A DNA stretch of 55,178 bases from contig JAAVCP010000020.1 of the NCBI GenBank assembly GCA_014802265.1, positions 1,039-56,216 on the forward strand. Reading direction: 5' to 3'. The notes under the pieces are model-generated. The model saw only the letters and a list, made by a program, of their open reading frames with translations. It was not told the origin of the DNA and did no database searches. The translations under genes and the position numbers were made by a program. Below, piece after piece: positions 7,679 to 16,937 of this stretch (positions are counted from its first letter, which is position 1; each line of letters starts with the position of its first letter). This DNA comes from Bacteroides sp. (GTDB lineage: Bacteria; Bacteroidota; Bacteroidia; Bacteroidales; Muribaculaceae).

Positions 7679-7715
7679 TATGAATGGGTCACAGCTCTTC
7701 AATGACCCATTCATA
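7679..7715. terminator. Hairpin between convergent genes
   Basis: Perfect 13-bp arms (7679-7691 and 7703-7715) with an 11-nt loop. It overlaps the last codons and stop of the lipoprotein gene on the minus strand and follows deoC on the plus strand, so it may end both transcripts. There is no T-run on either side, so termination is inferred from place and stem only. Confidence 0.5.
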
Positions 7716-8225
7716 TCCATAATCGATAAGTACCTCTTCAAATTCTTCCATGCTGATGCGGTTAAAGACAGTAGTGCGTGAGTAATCAAGATCAAAACCC
7801 TCCTGTGCCTGTTTTATAATTGACCCAAGGATTTCACTCTTTGACATTCCCTTATATTTTTCATTAAGAAGATTATCCCCATCTATAATATTATCAGCCC
7901 ACACCCATTTCATCTCGTTCTGATTTAACTCAGTTACCTGATATATATCAGCATGGCTGTCTTCACTCATATACATTAGGATATTATATCCCGGTTCGTA
8001 ATAATAAGCGTCATAGGCGAGTTGTGCCATCTCTTCAGATTCTGGAATCAGCTTATAGCAAATATTGGGCAACTTGAAATACATATAATTACCCTCATTG
8101 CTTACCCAGGCTCCACAAATGTCGTTTTCAGAGCGAGGAGCCGGCTCATCGCTGGTGCATGAGGCAAGGGAAAGAAGACTGATAGCCGCCAGGAAGGAAA
8201 ATATCTTCAGACTTAATGGTTTCAT
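7689..8225 (-). CDS. Lipoprotein of unknown function
   Basis: A 178-residue protein with a lipoprotein signal (lipobox LASC at about residues 20-23), so the mature protein is lipid-anchored after Cys23. The mature part starts with a short acidic linker (TSDEPAPRSEND) and then a beta-rich region of the type ICGAWVSNEGNYMYFKLPN, reminiscent of small lipocalin-like Bacteroidota lipoproteins. The last 40 residues are acidic and helical. No family is recognised. It stands alone between convergent deoC and the acpP-fabF operon. Confidence 0.7.
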   Translation of the reverse strand: MKPLSLKIFSFLAAISLLSLASCTSDEPAPRSENDICGAWVSNEGNYMYFKLPNICYKLIPESEEMAQLAYDAYYYEPGYNILMYMSEDSHADIYQVTELNQNEMKWVWADNIIDGDNLLNEKYKGMSKSEILGSIIKQAQEGFDLDYSRTTVFNRISMEEFEEVLIDYGYEWVIEEL

Positions 8226-8285
8226 ATTTTATTTAAGAACATTAATTTTTAAACATCTACTCAGGATAAATAGGGATTTTGAAGA

Positions 8286-8312
8286 AAAGGCACCCTTTTA
8301 GGGGGTGCCTTT
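8286..8312. terminator. Terminator after fabF
   Basis: Arms AAAGGCACCC and GGGTGCCTTT are perfect over 10 bp with a 7-nt loop. It lies 23 nt past the fabF stop on the minus strand, with T residues after the stem in that direction. Confidence 0.75.
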
Positions 8313-8335
8313 AATATAAAGAATCACAACTTTTT

Positions 8336-9601
8336 TTATTCTTTATACTTCTTGAAGATGATGGCAGCATTATGACCACCGAAGCCGAATGTGTTAGACA
8401 AGACAGCATTTACATCTTTCTTCACAGCCTTATTGAAAGTGAAGTTCAGATCATAGTCTACCTCAGGGTCATTGTCGCCCTCAACATGATTGATTGTCGG
8501 AGGGATAACACCGTCGGTTATTGCCTTCACACTAAACAAAGCCTCCAAAGCACCGGCAGCACCGAGAAGGTGACCTGTCATAGACTTAGTGGAGCTGAGG
8601 CTCATCTTGTAGGCATGATCGCCGAAGACCTGCTTGATGGCTTTTGCCTCACTGATGTCACCAACAGGAGTAGAAGTGCCGTGAAGATTGATATAGTCAA
8701 TGTCTTCAGGTTTCATCTCAGCATCCTTAAGCGCATTCTCCATCACGAGACGTGCTCCAAGCCCTTCCGGATGGGTTGCAGTGATATGGTATGCATCAGC
8801 ACTCATACCTCCGCCTGCAACTTCAGCATATATATGTGCTCCTCTTGCCTTTGCATGCTCAAGCTCTTCAAGCACAAGAGCTGCTGCTCCTTCACCAATC
8901 ACGAAACCATCGCGGCTTCCGGAGAATGGGCGTGATGCTCCGGCAGGGTCATCATTGCGGGTAGAGAGGGCTTTCATAGAGTTGAAGCCACCCACACCGG
9001 CAGGGAAGACAGCTGCCTCTGCACCACCGGCAACAATGGCATCAGCCATGCCGAGACGCAAAATGTTGAAAGCATCTACAAGGGCGTTGTTAGACGAGGC
9101 ACAAGCAGACACAGTGCCGAAGTTCGGACCATGGAACCCATGGTCGATAGAGATATGACCGGCAGCAATGTCGGCAATCATCTTGGGGATAAAGAAGGGA
9201 TTGTATTTCGGACCTTGTTCTTCTCCATGGATTGCATAGAATCCGGCTTCCTCCTCAAAAGTGTGCAGTCCACCAATTCCGGCAGCAAAAATCACACCTA
9301 CTCGCTCTTTATTTATGTCCTCATTGTCAAGTTTCGCATCATTGATTGCCTCGTTGGCAGCCACAAGTGCATACATGGCATAGAGGTCGAGGGTACGTGC
9401 CTTTTTACGGTCAAAATGGTCGGCTGGATTGAAATTCTTCACCTCGCAAGCAAACTGAGTCTTAAATTTCGAGGCGTCGAAATGCGTGATGGGACCGGCT
9501 CCGCTCACGCCGTTTACGGCATTTTCCCATGTAGTCTCGACGTCGTTACCTATCGGGGTAAGCGCTCCGAGTCCGGTTACTACTACTCTTTTTAATTCCA
9601 T
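8336..9601 (-). CDS. fabF: 3-oxoacyl-[ACP] synthase II (KAS II)
   Basis: Condenses malonyl-ACP with the growing acyl-ACP in fatty acid elongation. The thiolase fold is clear: N-terminal RVVVTGLGALTPIGND, the nucleophile in TVSACASSNN (Cys167), HGTSTPVGD and the lysine-histidine motif STKSMTGHLLGAAGALE, ending NTFGFGGHNAAIIFK. At 421 residues it is the usual length. It starts 18 nt after acpP and is surely cotranscribed with it, giving carrier and condensing enzyme together. Confidence 0.97.
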   Translation of the reverse strand: MELKRVVVTGLGALTPIGNDVETTWENAVNGVSGAGPITHFDASKFKTQFACEVKNFNPADHFDRKKARTLDLYAMYALVAANEAINDAKLDNEDINKERVGVIFAAGIGGLHTFEEEAGFYAIHGEEQGPKYNPFFIPKMIADIAAGHISIDHGFHGPNFGTVSACASSNNALVDAFNILRLGMADAIVAGGAEAAVFPAGVGGFNSMKALSTRNDDPAGASRPFSGSRDGFVIGEGAAALVLEELEHAKARGAHIYAEVAGGGMSADAYHITATHPEGLGARLVMENALKDAEMKPEDIDYINLHGTSTPVGDISEAKAIKQVFGDHAYKMSLSSTKSMTGHLLGAAGALEALFSVKAITDGVIPPTINHVEGDNDPEVDYDLNFTFNKAVKKDVNAVLSNTFGFGGHNAAIIFKKYKE

Positions 9602-9619
9602 ATCGGGAAATTGTGGTTA

Positions 9620-9856
9620 TTATTTCTGGTGCTCTTCGATGTAAGTGATAGCATCGCCTACAGTAGTGATCTTCTCAGCATCCTCATCAGGAATTGTGAT
9701 GCCGAAAACTTTCTCAAACTCCATGATGAGTTCTACTGTGTCGAGTGAATCAGCACCGAGATCTTTGCTGAATTCTGCGTTAGGAGTAACCTCGTTCTCG
9801 TCAACTGTAAGTTTGTCAACGATGATAGCCTTTACTCTTGATTCAATATCTGCCAT
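9620..9856 (-). CDS. acpP: Acyl carrier protein
   Basis: A 78-residue acidic four-helix protein that carries growing acyl chains on a phosphopantetheine arm. The attachment serine is Ser37 in [10 protein letters not shown]. The sequence is typical to the last residue ([19 protein letters not shown]). It is the first gene of the acpP-fabF operon. Confidence 0.98.
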   Translation of the reverse strand: MADIESRVKAIIVDKLTVDENEVTPNAEFSKDLGADSLDTVELIMEFEKVFGITIPDEDAEKITTVGDAITYIEEHQK

Positions 9857-10246
9857 AATTACTAAATTGAATGGTTAATAAATTTTTTCGTTTTTTCCGG
9901 CTGCAAAGTAAACTAAAATTTTTTAATTACCGAAATATTCTCCGAAAAATTGCACGAAAAAGTGGTTTTTGTGCAATTTTCATGGTGTGATTACTTAATT
10001 TTATCTCCTAATCATAGTATTTTTGCACAAAATAACTTGTAATGACAAGAAAAAATTTCCCTGTAGGCAGTGAAATCTTATTGGAAATAATCGAGAAAGG
10101 ATATATTATTTTCTGATCTTTCCGGAGATAGGAGAGGTCCCTTTGAAATGGGCATCTATACGGGGTGGGGATATATACAAGAAATATGATAAATGGAGGT
10201 GGTGTATCAAAAATTCTAATTTTTGATACACCACCTTTTTCAGATA
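9857..10246. other. 390-bp intergenic region upstream of acpP
   Basis: Holds the presumed acpP promoter at its left end: a near-consensus TTACTTTG on the minus strand at 9911-9904, without a clear -33 box. Near 9945-10030 there are three related TTGTGCAA/TTGCACAA-like words. At 10197-10236 there is a long perfect hairpin. No open reading frame or RNA that I recognise. Confidence 0.5.
10197..10240. terminator. Perfect 19-bp hairpin, T-run on the plus strand
   Basis: Arms 10197-10215 and 10218-10236 are exact complements (arm starts AGGTGGTGTATC) with only CT between, so the true loop is about 4-6 nt. Five T residues follow on the plus strand. It lies 6 bp past the stop of the glycosidase gene on the minus strand and most likely ends that transcript; the better T-run points the other way. 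Confidence 0.75.
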
Positions 10247-12565
10247 TCAGTTACCGGCTTTTTCAATCAGGACACCGTCTATGAGGGCATGATTGGTGGA
10301 AAGATTCATATTTTGGTCTTCAGGGTTGTAGACAAGCTTAACTTCATGATTACCCGGAGCCAGATGGACACGCACTCCGTTGGACATCCCCCAATCATTC
10401 CAGTTACCTACACCCCGCTGTGGGAGTACGATTGTACCCACGTCAACACCATCTACATAAAGACTACGTATAGCAGCTTTATTTTCAGTATTGACCGGAC
10501 CATTTCCGTTGGCATAACGGAATGAGATCACATATTCCCCCTCAGGCATTATCTGTGCCTTATTTTCAAACGTAGCAGTCACTGCCCCTGACTTCATATC
10601 AGTTTCTGCAAAACCATTGCCACGATAACCCTCAATCGGCTTCTGTGGTTGATAAGATACTTCTGATGACGACATGGAAGTCTTTTCATCTTTCATTTCC
10701 CAGAAACGGCTCGTGCGATTGCTGCGTGGCTCAGAGGCAAAGCTATGTGTACCGTCACCTGCCACTCCAATTACCTGCCACTCTCCTTCCTCAATGGCGG
10801 GATAAGAGGTCTGACGTGTACGTGCCACTTCCTTGCCATCACGGAGCACGATATATTCACCTATATATTCTATGGGGTTCCACTGAAGCAGATTATTGAC
10901 CGGCACTCCGGGAGTATTGACACTTTCATCGAAACTCAGCCATGTAATTGGAGTGATAGGAGCCTTTAAGTTTGCCACACGGTTCAGCTTCATGGGGGAG
11001 ATCGGCTGATTATTCATTTCTACTACTATGTCACCCCCATCTTTCAGCAACTTTGCCGGAATCACTTTCCCTTTCTCAGGATAATAAGACTTACCATTGA
11101 CAGTGATGCCATTTACTCGGTCGCCATATCCCTTTACAGTGATGTTAAGACGTGCCCCACGATATGGGAAATTGGAAAGAGTTCTATTCCCACCAAATGC
11201 CTGCGGCACAAACGGCTCTATGCGTAGCCCGTCTTTCTCAAAATGGATTCCGAAAAGCAACTGATTAGTCAGTGCCAACTGCCCGGCAAGACACCAAAGC
11301 ATATTGGAAGAATTAAGTTCAGTAAATATATCACCGTTGTCAAGGTTGAGATTCTCCTTATTAGTGGTGAATAGAGCTGCCGGACGCACTATGCTTCCAA
11401 TTCCTTCCACCACTCCTGCTTCATTACCTGCCTTTGCCTGTGCAAGGGTCCAGTAAGCCGCAACCCAGGGCCAGAGGGCATTATTATGGTAGTTGGGCAT
11501 ATCGGAGATCTGCGGATAGAAAACCGGTGCTCCAAACTTGGTTACAGGGTTATTTTCAGAGATAGATTTCTGTCGATCTTCCGGAACGATGTCATAAAGA
11601 ATTGACAAAGACTCACCCAACGTCTCAGCACGCGGATTCAGAATTTTATTGTCACGCCCATAGGTATACATTCCGTAATACCCTTTATCGGGCATCCAGA
11701 ATGTCTTGTCAATGGCTGCGGCAAGTTCTTCAGATTTCTTCGCATACTCAGCAGCCACCTTTTTCTTTCCTAAAACTTCTGCCATCTCCGAAGCACATTT
11801 CAGTGCTGCCGCATACATCACATTCGTACCCATAGCCTCACTTTGGGAAATATCGACGGTCTGCATCCATTTAGGATAGCTTTGCTCACGCCAGTCAATG
11901 AAAGATGTCTCCCCTTTCACCAAGCCGTTTTCACTATAGATTGTAGCGTCGTCTTTGGCAATAGAATTCTCTACCACCGGGAAGACTGTCTCGAGCCACT
12001 TTTTATCACCGGTAACTTTATAGATTTCCCAGGCAGCGATTGTCCAGACCATACGGTCGGTGGAAATTGGCCATGCTCCACCTGAACCGGTATCCTGGAT
12101 TATCTGACCCTCCGGATTTATTTTCTTCAGAAGAGAGACCATCGATGCCTCGGGTTGCAGGGCAGCCATGGAGAGTATAATGGAATAGCTCACATCTCTG
12201 GTCCATACCCCTGCCCATTCTTTACCTGTGCGGAGTGTGGTGTCAGGTTCCACGGCATTTACCATCTCATCGAGACTCATATTGTAGAGTGCCTCCATAA
12301 GTGGATTTCCACCGGAAAGACGTGGATAAGCAGATAAATCATTTTTTCTTGTCCATGTCTGCTCTATCGGCATAAAATATCCCGGGCGTCCTTTATAAGT
12401 GGAACGAACCTCGTATGGGTTGACTGCCCATGCTTTGAATTCGTCCTGATAGAGGGTATCGCCTTTCCAGGTATATGCGTCAGTAGAGACTATCACATCG
12501 CCGTCGGCAAAGGCGGCAGCGCTTCCTGCAAGGATAGCCATGATACCTAAGATTGGTTTCTTCAT
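10247..12565 (-). CDS. Secreted (alpha/alpha)6-barrel glycoside hydrolase, family uncertain
   Basis: A 772-residue enzyme with a signal peptide (MKKPILGIMAILAGSAAAFA). Residues 90-470 look like a six-hairpin glycosidase barrel: GVWTRDVSYSI near 120, a GGAWPISTDRMVWTIAAWEI helix near 165, SFIDWREQSYPKWM near 225, and YHNNALWPWVAAYWT near 365. Acid residues in WTRDV, DWREQ or RAETLGES may be catalytic, which I cannot confirm. The C-terminal 250 residues form beta domains, the last resembling a carbohydrate-binding module (IRSLYVDGVDVGTIVLP). Likely acts on an oligosaccharide in the periplasm or at the surface. It starts 6 nt after rnr, so it shares that transcript. Candidate relatives are the MGH1-like and GH63-type enzymes. 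Confidence 0.75.
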   Translation of the reverse strand: MKKPILGIMAILAGSAAAFADGDVIVSTDAYTWKGDTLYQDEFKAWAVNPYEVRSTYKGRPGYFMPIEQTWTRKNDLSAYPRLSGGNPLMEALYNMSLDEMVNAVEPDTTLRTGKEWAGVWTRDVSYSIILSMAALQPEASMVSLLKKINPEGQIIQDTGSGGAWPISTDRMVWTIAAWEIYKVTGDKKWLETVFPVVENSIAKDDATIYSENGLVKGETSFIDWREQSYPKWMQTVDISQSEAMGTNVMYAAALKCASEMAEVLGKKKVAAEYAKKSEELAAAIDKTFWMPDKGYYGMYTYGRDNKILNPRAETLGESLSILYDIVPEDRQKSISENNPVTKFGAPVFYPQISDMPNYHNNALWPWVAAYWTLAQAKAGNEAGVVEGIGSIVRPAALFTTNKENLNLDNGDIFTELNSSNMLWCLAGQLALTNQLLFGIHFEKDGLRIEPFVPQAFGGNRTLSNFPYRGARLNITVKGYGDRVNGITVNGKSYYPEKGKVIPAKLLKDGGDIVVEMNNQPISPMKLNRVANLKAPITPITWLSFDESVNTPGVPVNNLLQWNPIEYIGEYIVLRDGKEVARTRQTSYPAIEEGEWQVIGVAGDGTHSFASEPRSNRTSRFWEMKDEKTSMSSSEVSYQPQKPIEGYRGNGFAETDMKSGAVTATFENKAQIMPEGEYVISFRYANGNGPVNTENKAAIRSLYVDGVDVGTIVLPQRGVGNWNDWGMSNGVRVHLAPGNHEVKLVYNPEDQNMNLSTNHALIDGVLIEKAGN

Positions 12566-12571
12566 TTTGAT

Positions 12572-14824
12572 TTATGATTTAGCCTTTGATTTACGTGGTT
12601 GTTTCTTTTTCTTGTCTTTTGGGGTATGGCGAGGATTCTTCCCTTTAGAGTCACGGAGCGGCTTGTTTGGATTGCCAGTATCGGATATAAGGGCAAAATC
12701 GAGTTGCTTGCGGTCAAGGTCAGCACGTGCCACCTGCACTTTCACCTGGTCGCCGAGAGTATATTTATTATGATACTTCCTACCTACGAGGCAATAGTTT
12801 TTCTCGTCGAAATCATAATAGTCATCGGCAAGGTCACGCACCGGAACGAGTCCCTCACACTTGTTTTCATCGAGTTCAACATAAAGCCCCCATTCTGTCA
12901 CACCGGAAATAACGCCATCATAGATCTCACCGAGGCGGTCTTGCATAAACTCCACCTGCTTGTAGCGTATTGAGGCACGCTCGGCATTGGCAGCAAGTTG
13001 CTCCATATCGGAAGAGTGCTTACACTGGTCTTCAAGTTTCATCTTGTCAACACTTCTGGCACCCTCCGCATATTTGGCAAGAAGACGGTGAACCATCATA
13101 TCGGGATAACGACGGATAGGTGAGGTAAAATGGGTATAGTAATCAACAGCCAATCCATAGTGACCTACGTTATCGGTAGTATAGATTGCCTTTGCCATAC
13201 TCCTTATGGCAAGCATGGCGAGCATATTTTCCTCGCCCCTACCTTTCACATCTTTCAAGAGTCGGTTGAGACTTTTATTGACTTCCTTTGCGGAGCCTTC
13301 CGTCTTTACCTTAAACCCGAAGCGACTTGCAATCTGTGAAAAGTTACTGATCTTCTCGGCATCCGGATTGTCATGGACCCTATACACGAAAGATTTTGCC
13401 TTCTTACCATTCGGCACCTTACCAATGCTCTCTGCCACTGCCATATTGGCAAGCAGCATAAACTCCTCGATAAGTTTGTTGGCATCTTTCGATTCCTTAA
13501 AATATACACTTACCGGCTTTCCATCTTTGTCAATCTCAAAACGCACTTCGGCACGATCAAACTCAAGGGCACCGTCATCATAACGGCGGCGGCGGAGTTC
13601 TTTGGCGAGTTTATCAAGAATAATGATTTCCTTTGCAAAGTCACCTGCTCCGGTCTCGATTATTTCCTGTGCCTCCTCATAGGTGAAGCGGCGGTCAGAT
13701 TTAATTACCGTACGCCCTATACGCCGGTTGACAACGTTTGCCTTCGCGTCCATCTCAAAAATAGCGGAGAATGTCAGTTTTTCCTCATTGGGACGCAGGG
13801 AGCATATTCCGTTGGATAAATGCTCCGGAAGCATCGGGATTGTACGGTCGACGAGATATACACTGGTGGCGCGTTGCTGAGCCTCGCGGTCTATAATGGA
13901 GTTGGGAGTCACATAATGAGTCACGTCTGCTATATGCACACCCACCTCCCAGTTGCCGTTGGCAAGCTGACGGATTGAAAGAGCATCATCGAAGTCTTTG
14001 GCATCACGAGGGTCAATAGTGAATGTAGTCACACCACGGAAGTCCTCACGTTTAGCTATCTCCTCAGGAGTGATTCCTGCGTCGATCTTATTGGCAACTT
14101 TCTCAACATTTTCTGGATATTTGTATGGAAGCCCGAACTCTGCAAGGATAGCGTGCATTTCGGCAGTGTTCTCCCCTTTCTTACCAAGGATATCGACCAC
14201 CTCACCACGTGGGTTCATCTCCTCGTCACGCCATTGGGTGATACGTGCAATAGCCTTGTCTCCGGTCTTGCCACCTTTAAGTTTCGAGCGAGGGATAATT
14301 ATATCGGCAGCAAGGAACTTGGAATCGGTCACAAGTGCTGCGTAGTCTTTCTCCACATTGAGTGTGCCGATGAATACCTGTTCCTTGGGTTCAATAATTT
14401 CGATTACCTTTGCTTCCGGCTCCTGACCTTTTCTACGGGCAGAGATTTCAACACGCACCCTGTCGCCGTTGAGCGCATGCATTGAGTTGCGTTCTGCAAC
14501 GAGAATCGGTTCGTCTTCGATTAACACACTGTTTTTACCGTTGCTACGGCGCACGAATATGCCCTCACTCTCGGTGCCTCGGTTGGCGTATGCCTTATAG
14601 CGTCCTAATTCCACTTCCATTATAATGTCAGCGGCTACCAACTCATCAAGAATATTGATCACATCATTGCGGTTGGCAGGATGGGTTACACCTACGGCAA
14701 ATGCCACCTGCTTATAGTTAAACGCCTGTTTTTTCTCTTTCTCCAGAAAACTAAGAATTTTTTCCTGAAGATCTTTTTTCCTCATTCGGGGACCTACCCC
14801 CTTATTTTTTTTATTGTCTTTCAT
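12572..14824 (-). CDS. rnr: Ribonuclease R
   Basis: A 3'-5' exoribonuclease that degrades structured RNA and takes part in rRNA quality control and tmRNA-linked decay. Domains in order: winged-helix residues 15-75 (LQEKILSFLEKEKKQAFNYK), cold-shock OB domains to about 230, the RNB catalytic domain from about 245 with TFTIDPRDAKDFDDALSI (metal-binding aspartates), RRYPDMMVHRLL near 585, an S1 domain near 640-720 (GVISGVTEWGLYVELDENK), and a basic tail KKKKQPRKSKAKS. At 750 residues it is normal. It leads a transcript with the downstream glycosidase, 6 nt away, an unexpected pairing. Confidence 0.95.
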   Translation of the reverse strand: MKDNKKNKGVGPRMRKKDLQEKILSFLEKEKKQAFNYKQVAFAVGVTHPANRNDVINILDELVAADIIMEVELGRYKAYANRGTESEGIFVRRSNGKNSVLIEDEPILVAERNSMHALNGDRVRVEISARRKGQEPEAKVIEIIEPKEQVFIGTLNVEKDYAALVTDSKFLAADIIIPRSKLKGGKTGDKAIARITQWRDEEMNPRGEVVDILGKKGENTAEMHAILAEFGLPYKYPENVEKVANKIDAGITPEEIAKREDFRGVTTFTIDPRDAKDFDDALSIRQLANGNWEVGVHIADVTHYVTPNSIIDREAQQRATSVYLVDRTIPMLPEHLSNGICSLRPNEEKLTFSAIFEMDAKANVVNRRIGRTVIKSDRRFTYEEAQEIIETGAGDFAKEIIILDKLAKELRRRRYDDGALEFDRAEVRFEIDKDGKPVSVYFKESKDANKLIEEFMLLANMAVAESIGKVPNGKKAKSFVYRVHDNPDAEKISNFSQIASRFGFKVKTEGSAKEVNKSLNRLLKDVKGRGEENMLAMLAIRSMAKAIYTTDNVGHYGLAVDYYTHFTSPIRRYPDMMVHRLLAKYAEGARSVDKMKLEDQCKHSSDMEQLAANAERASIRYKQVEFMQDRLGEIYDGVISGVTEWGLYVELDENKCEGLVPVRDLADDYYDFDEKNYCLVGRKYHNKYTLGDQVKVQVARADLDRKQLDFALISDTGNPNKPLRDSKGKNPRHTPKDKKKKQPRKSKAKS

Positions 14825-14937
14825 ATCTTGGGTTATCTTATTTCATAGTCAGTAATCAGTCATGATGAGAAATAGTAATTAATAATTTCAACTAACTACC
14901 AATTCCTAATCAGAGCAAAGCATATATAGTTATAACG

Positions 14938-14945
14938 CAAAGATA
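14938..14945 (-). promoter_or_regulatory. Probable rnr promoter -7 box
   Basis: TATCTTTG on the minus strand matches TAnnTTTG. No clear -33 TTTG is seen at 19-21 nt. A start near 14932 would give a leader of about 108 nt before rnr. Confidence 0.45.
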
Positions 14946-15019
14946 GGGTTAATGCTTTTATTCTAATCCTTTTTTTCTAAAAAATCGGAGGATTGCTTAC
15001 AGAAGATAACCCGTGAATC

Positions 15020-16834
15020 TTACTCAACTACAATCATCGACCAGTATTTTAAAGCCGGAAGCGTAAAGGTTAACTTGTCGCCTTCTTGAGTAAAGGGAAG
15101 TTCTTGCACGGCACCTCCGTGATAGTCTGGCGATGCTGTCCACACTCTTGTTGCCTTTCCCTGATGGGTGAGGGTCAACGGTGTGTTTAGAGTCAATCTC
15201 GGTGCCTGACGCTCTCCGTTAAGGTCACGCCAACTAAGATTGTCAATATTACGGAAGTTAAGAAGATGGATCACCTTTGCGTTTCCTACATTTTTGGAAT
15301 ACGTTGTCAGTCCTCCTTGCTTTGGCGGCCATGCATTGATGTCAATACGTTTGGAAGCATCTGAGCATTTAAGGTCAACATCAAACTCACCCTGTGTAGA
15401 GACATCACGCAATAAGTTCTCATAAGCCGTCATAAAGTCATAATAACGGATTATCGCCTCGCGCAGTTCCGTGTCCATAGTAAGAGGAGAAGCCGGGAAA
15501 TATTCACGCGAAAGCATGTGGTCACCCAACTCCAGATGACTCCCGCCCAATGCCATCATAACTGCATCTGCCATAAGAATTCCCGGAGTATTGAATTCTC
15601 CGGAAGTACGTCCTGCCTTGTCATAGTTCATGTAGGCAGCAAAAACTGTGCGAAGAGTATTGCCACTATAAGCATCGTTTGCCTTGATTATGGCGTGAAG
15701 ATCAGAAAAATCAGGCTCATCGTTCCAGACTTCGTTGTAGCAGAAATCCATCTTTCCGGTAGAAGCAATCTGTGAAGCACCAAAACTGCTCACAGCATTC
15801 ATGATAAGTCGCTTTGAAGGATGGTGGGTTTTCATTGCATCAATAAAAGAGGCATACCCCTTCGGCAAATTGATTTTATTGCCATTATAGTCATACAGAT
15901 CTCCCCGGTTGCCAAGTTGGTCAATCTGGTAGCCGTCGAAGTCAAAGTTGGCATAGACCTCGTCGTTTCGTTCTGCAAGATAAGACTGCCATTCCTCATT
16001 GCCAGGGTCAAGCACGTAGATACTGCTCTTCCAGTCAGAAGGAAGAGTGTGCATATCTTTATCACCACGACGATCATTCTTGAATGCATACCATTCCTCC
16101 TTAACTCCATCGGCAGCCGCATCATCAAGTGCACCGAAACAGAGATTGTAGAAAATGGATTTCATGCCTAAGGTATGCTGCACATCAATATATTTTCTGA
16201 CCGCTGCCGCCGACAGGTCACGATTGGCAATATCCTTGTAGTTTTCCAATACATTGTCGCGCATACCCGGGAGAGGCCAATGATGTTTATAGTGCCAATC
16301 CTGAAACTGTACTCCATTTATATGGCATCTGTTAAGGAAAGCCATTTCATCCTCTATCACACCATCACCAAGTTTAGAAGTATCAAAAGTAGCTACGAAA
16401 CCGTAACGGGGAAAGCGTGTCCAGTCACTTGACACATCTACAGCTATTGTGCCCAAAATCACTTCCTCTTTTTCGTTTTTGCCGGGAGTGACGATTTCTA
16501 TGAGGTATCCTCTATAGTCATCAGAAGGTGCAATCCATGTCCATGACTCGGATGACATAGGTTCACTGGCTATTACCTTTGAGCCGTGGCGGTAGCGCAC
16601 GGAAGCTCCGGCAGGGACATCTGAAGCGTTAAATTTTACTGTCTCCCCGGGTTTATAACATGCCTTATCAGTAGAGAGATCTACAATCAGATTGGAAGAT
16701 AATTCCACCACCTCAGCCACGCCATTGCTTTCACCCGGTGTGGGAGTTGATTCTGCAGGGCTATCATTGCCCGAACTGCTACAGCTTGCAGCCATAACAG
16801 TAAGGCATGCAAGAAAAATATTCATCTTATACAT
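15020..16834 (-). CDS. GH66 family endo-dextranase-like lipoprotein
   Basis: Cleaves alpha-1,6 bonds inside dextran, with retention. A lipoprotein signal (MAASC near residue 18) and a polar linker suggest surface anchoring. An Ig-like domain (residues 50-130) leads into the (beta/alpha)8 barrel: YGFVATFD near 145, NGVQFQDWHYKHHWP near 172, a nucleophile candidate Asp305 in DGYQIDQLG and an acid/base candidate Glu368 in CYNEVWND. These are the two expected positions for GH66. The C-terminal beta domain ends in LKYWSMIVVE. Length 604 fits lean family members. It is the last gene of the SusCDE operon, after a 103-nt gap holding a strong hairpin. A second start 3 codons in (MNIF) is equally possible. 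Confidence 0.9.
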   Translation of the reverse strand: MYKMNIFLACLTVMAASCSSSGNDSPAESTPTPGESNGVAEVVELSSNLIVDLSTDKACYKPGETVKFNASDVPAGASVRYRHGSKVIASEPMSSESWTWIAPSDDYRGYLIEIVTPGKNEKEEVILGTIAVDVSSDWTRFPRYGFVATFDTSKLGDGVIEDEMAFLNRCHINGVQFQDWHYKHHWPLPGMRDNVLENYKDIANRDLSAAAVRKYIDVQHTLGMKSIFYNLCFGALDDAAADGVKEEWYAFKNDRRGDKDMHTLPSDWKSSIYVLDPGNEEWQSYLAERNDEVYANFDFDGYQIDQLGNRGDLYDYNGNKINLPKGYASFIDAMKTHHPSKRLIMNAVSSFGASQIASTGKMDFCYNEVWNDEPDFSDLHAIIKANDAYSGNTLRTVFAAYMNYDKAGRTSGEFNTPGILMADAVMMALGGSHLELGDHMLSREYFPASPLTMDTELREAIIRYYDFMTAYENLLRDVSTQGEFDVDLKCSDASKRIDINAWPPKQGGLTTYSKNVGNAKVIHLLNFRNIDNLSWRDLNGERQAPRLTLNTPLTLTHQGKATRVWTASPDYHGGAVQELPFTQEGDKLTFTLPALKYWSMIVVE

Positions 16835-16849
16835 ATTTTAATAAAATTC

Positions 16850-16913
16850 TGAGGAGGTGTCATAATTGGGAGAAAGGACTCCCTAAGACTGCCCAATTAT
16901 TGACACATCCTCA
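16850..16913 (-). promoter_or_regulatory. Intercistronic hairpin between SusE and GH66 genes
   Basis: Arms 16850-16870 and 16892-16913 pair over about 20 bp with one mismatch and one bulged base, enclosing a 21-nt loop. It has no T-run in the minus direction. Within an operon, this kind of stem usually protects upstream mRNA from exonucleases or partly stops transcription, giving more SusCDE than enzyme. Confidence 0.6.
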
Positions 16914-16937
16914 TCAAAGTTAGTTATCTCCAAGGAA

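Noticed and set aside
8372..9595. Three long plus-strand open frames opposite fabF
   Set aside because: They are frame shadows of a highly conserved gene; none has a plausible protein.
13206..14345. Several plus-strand open frames opposite rnr, rich in Ser/Leu/Pro
   Set aside because: Composition and position mark them as antisense shadows of the RNase R gene.
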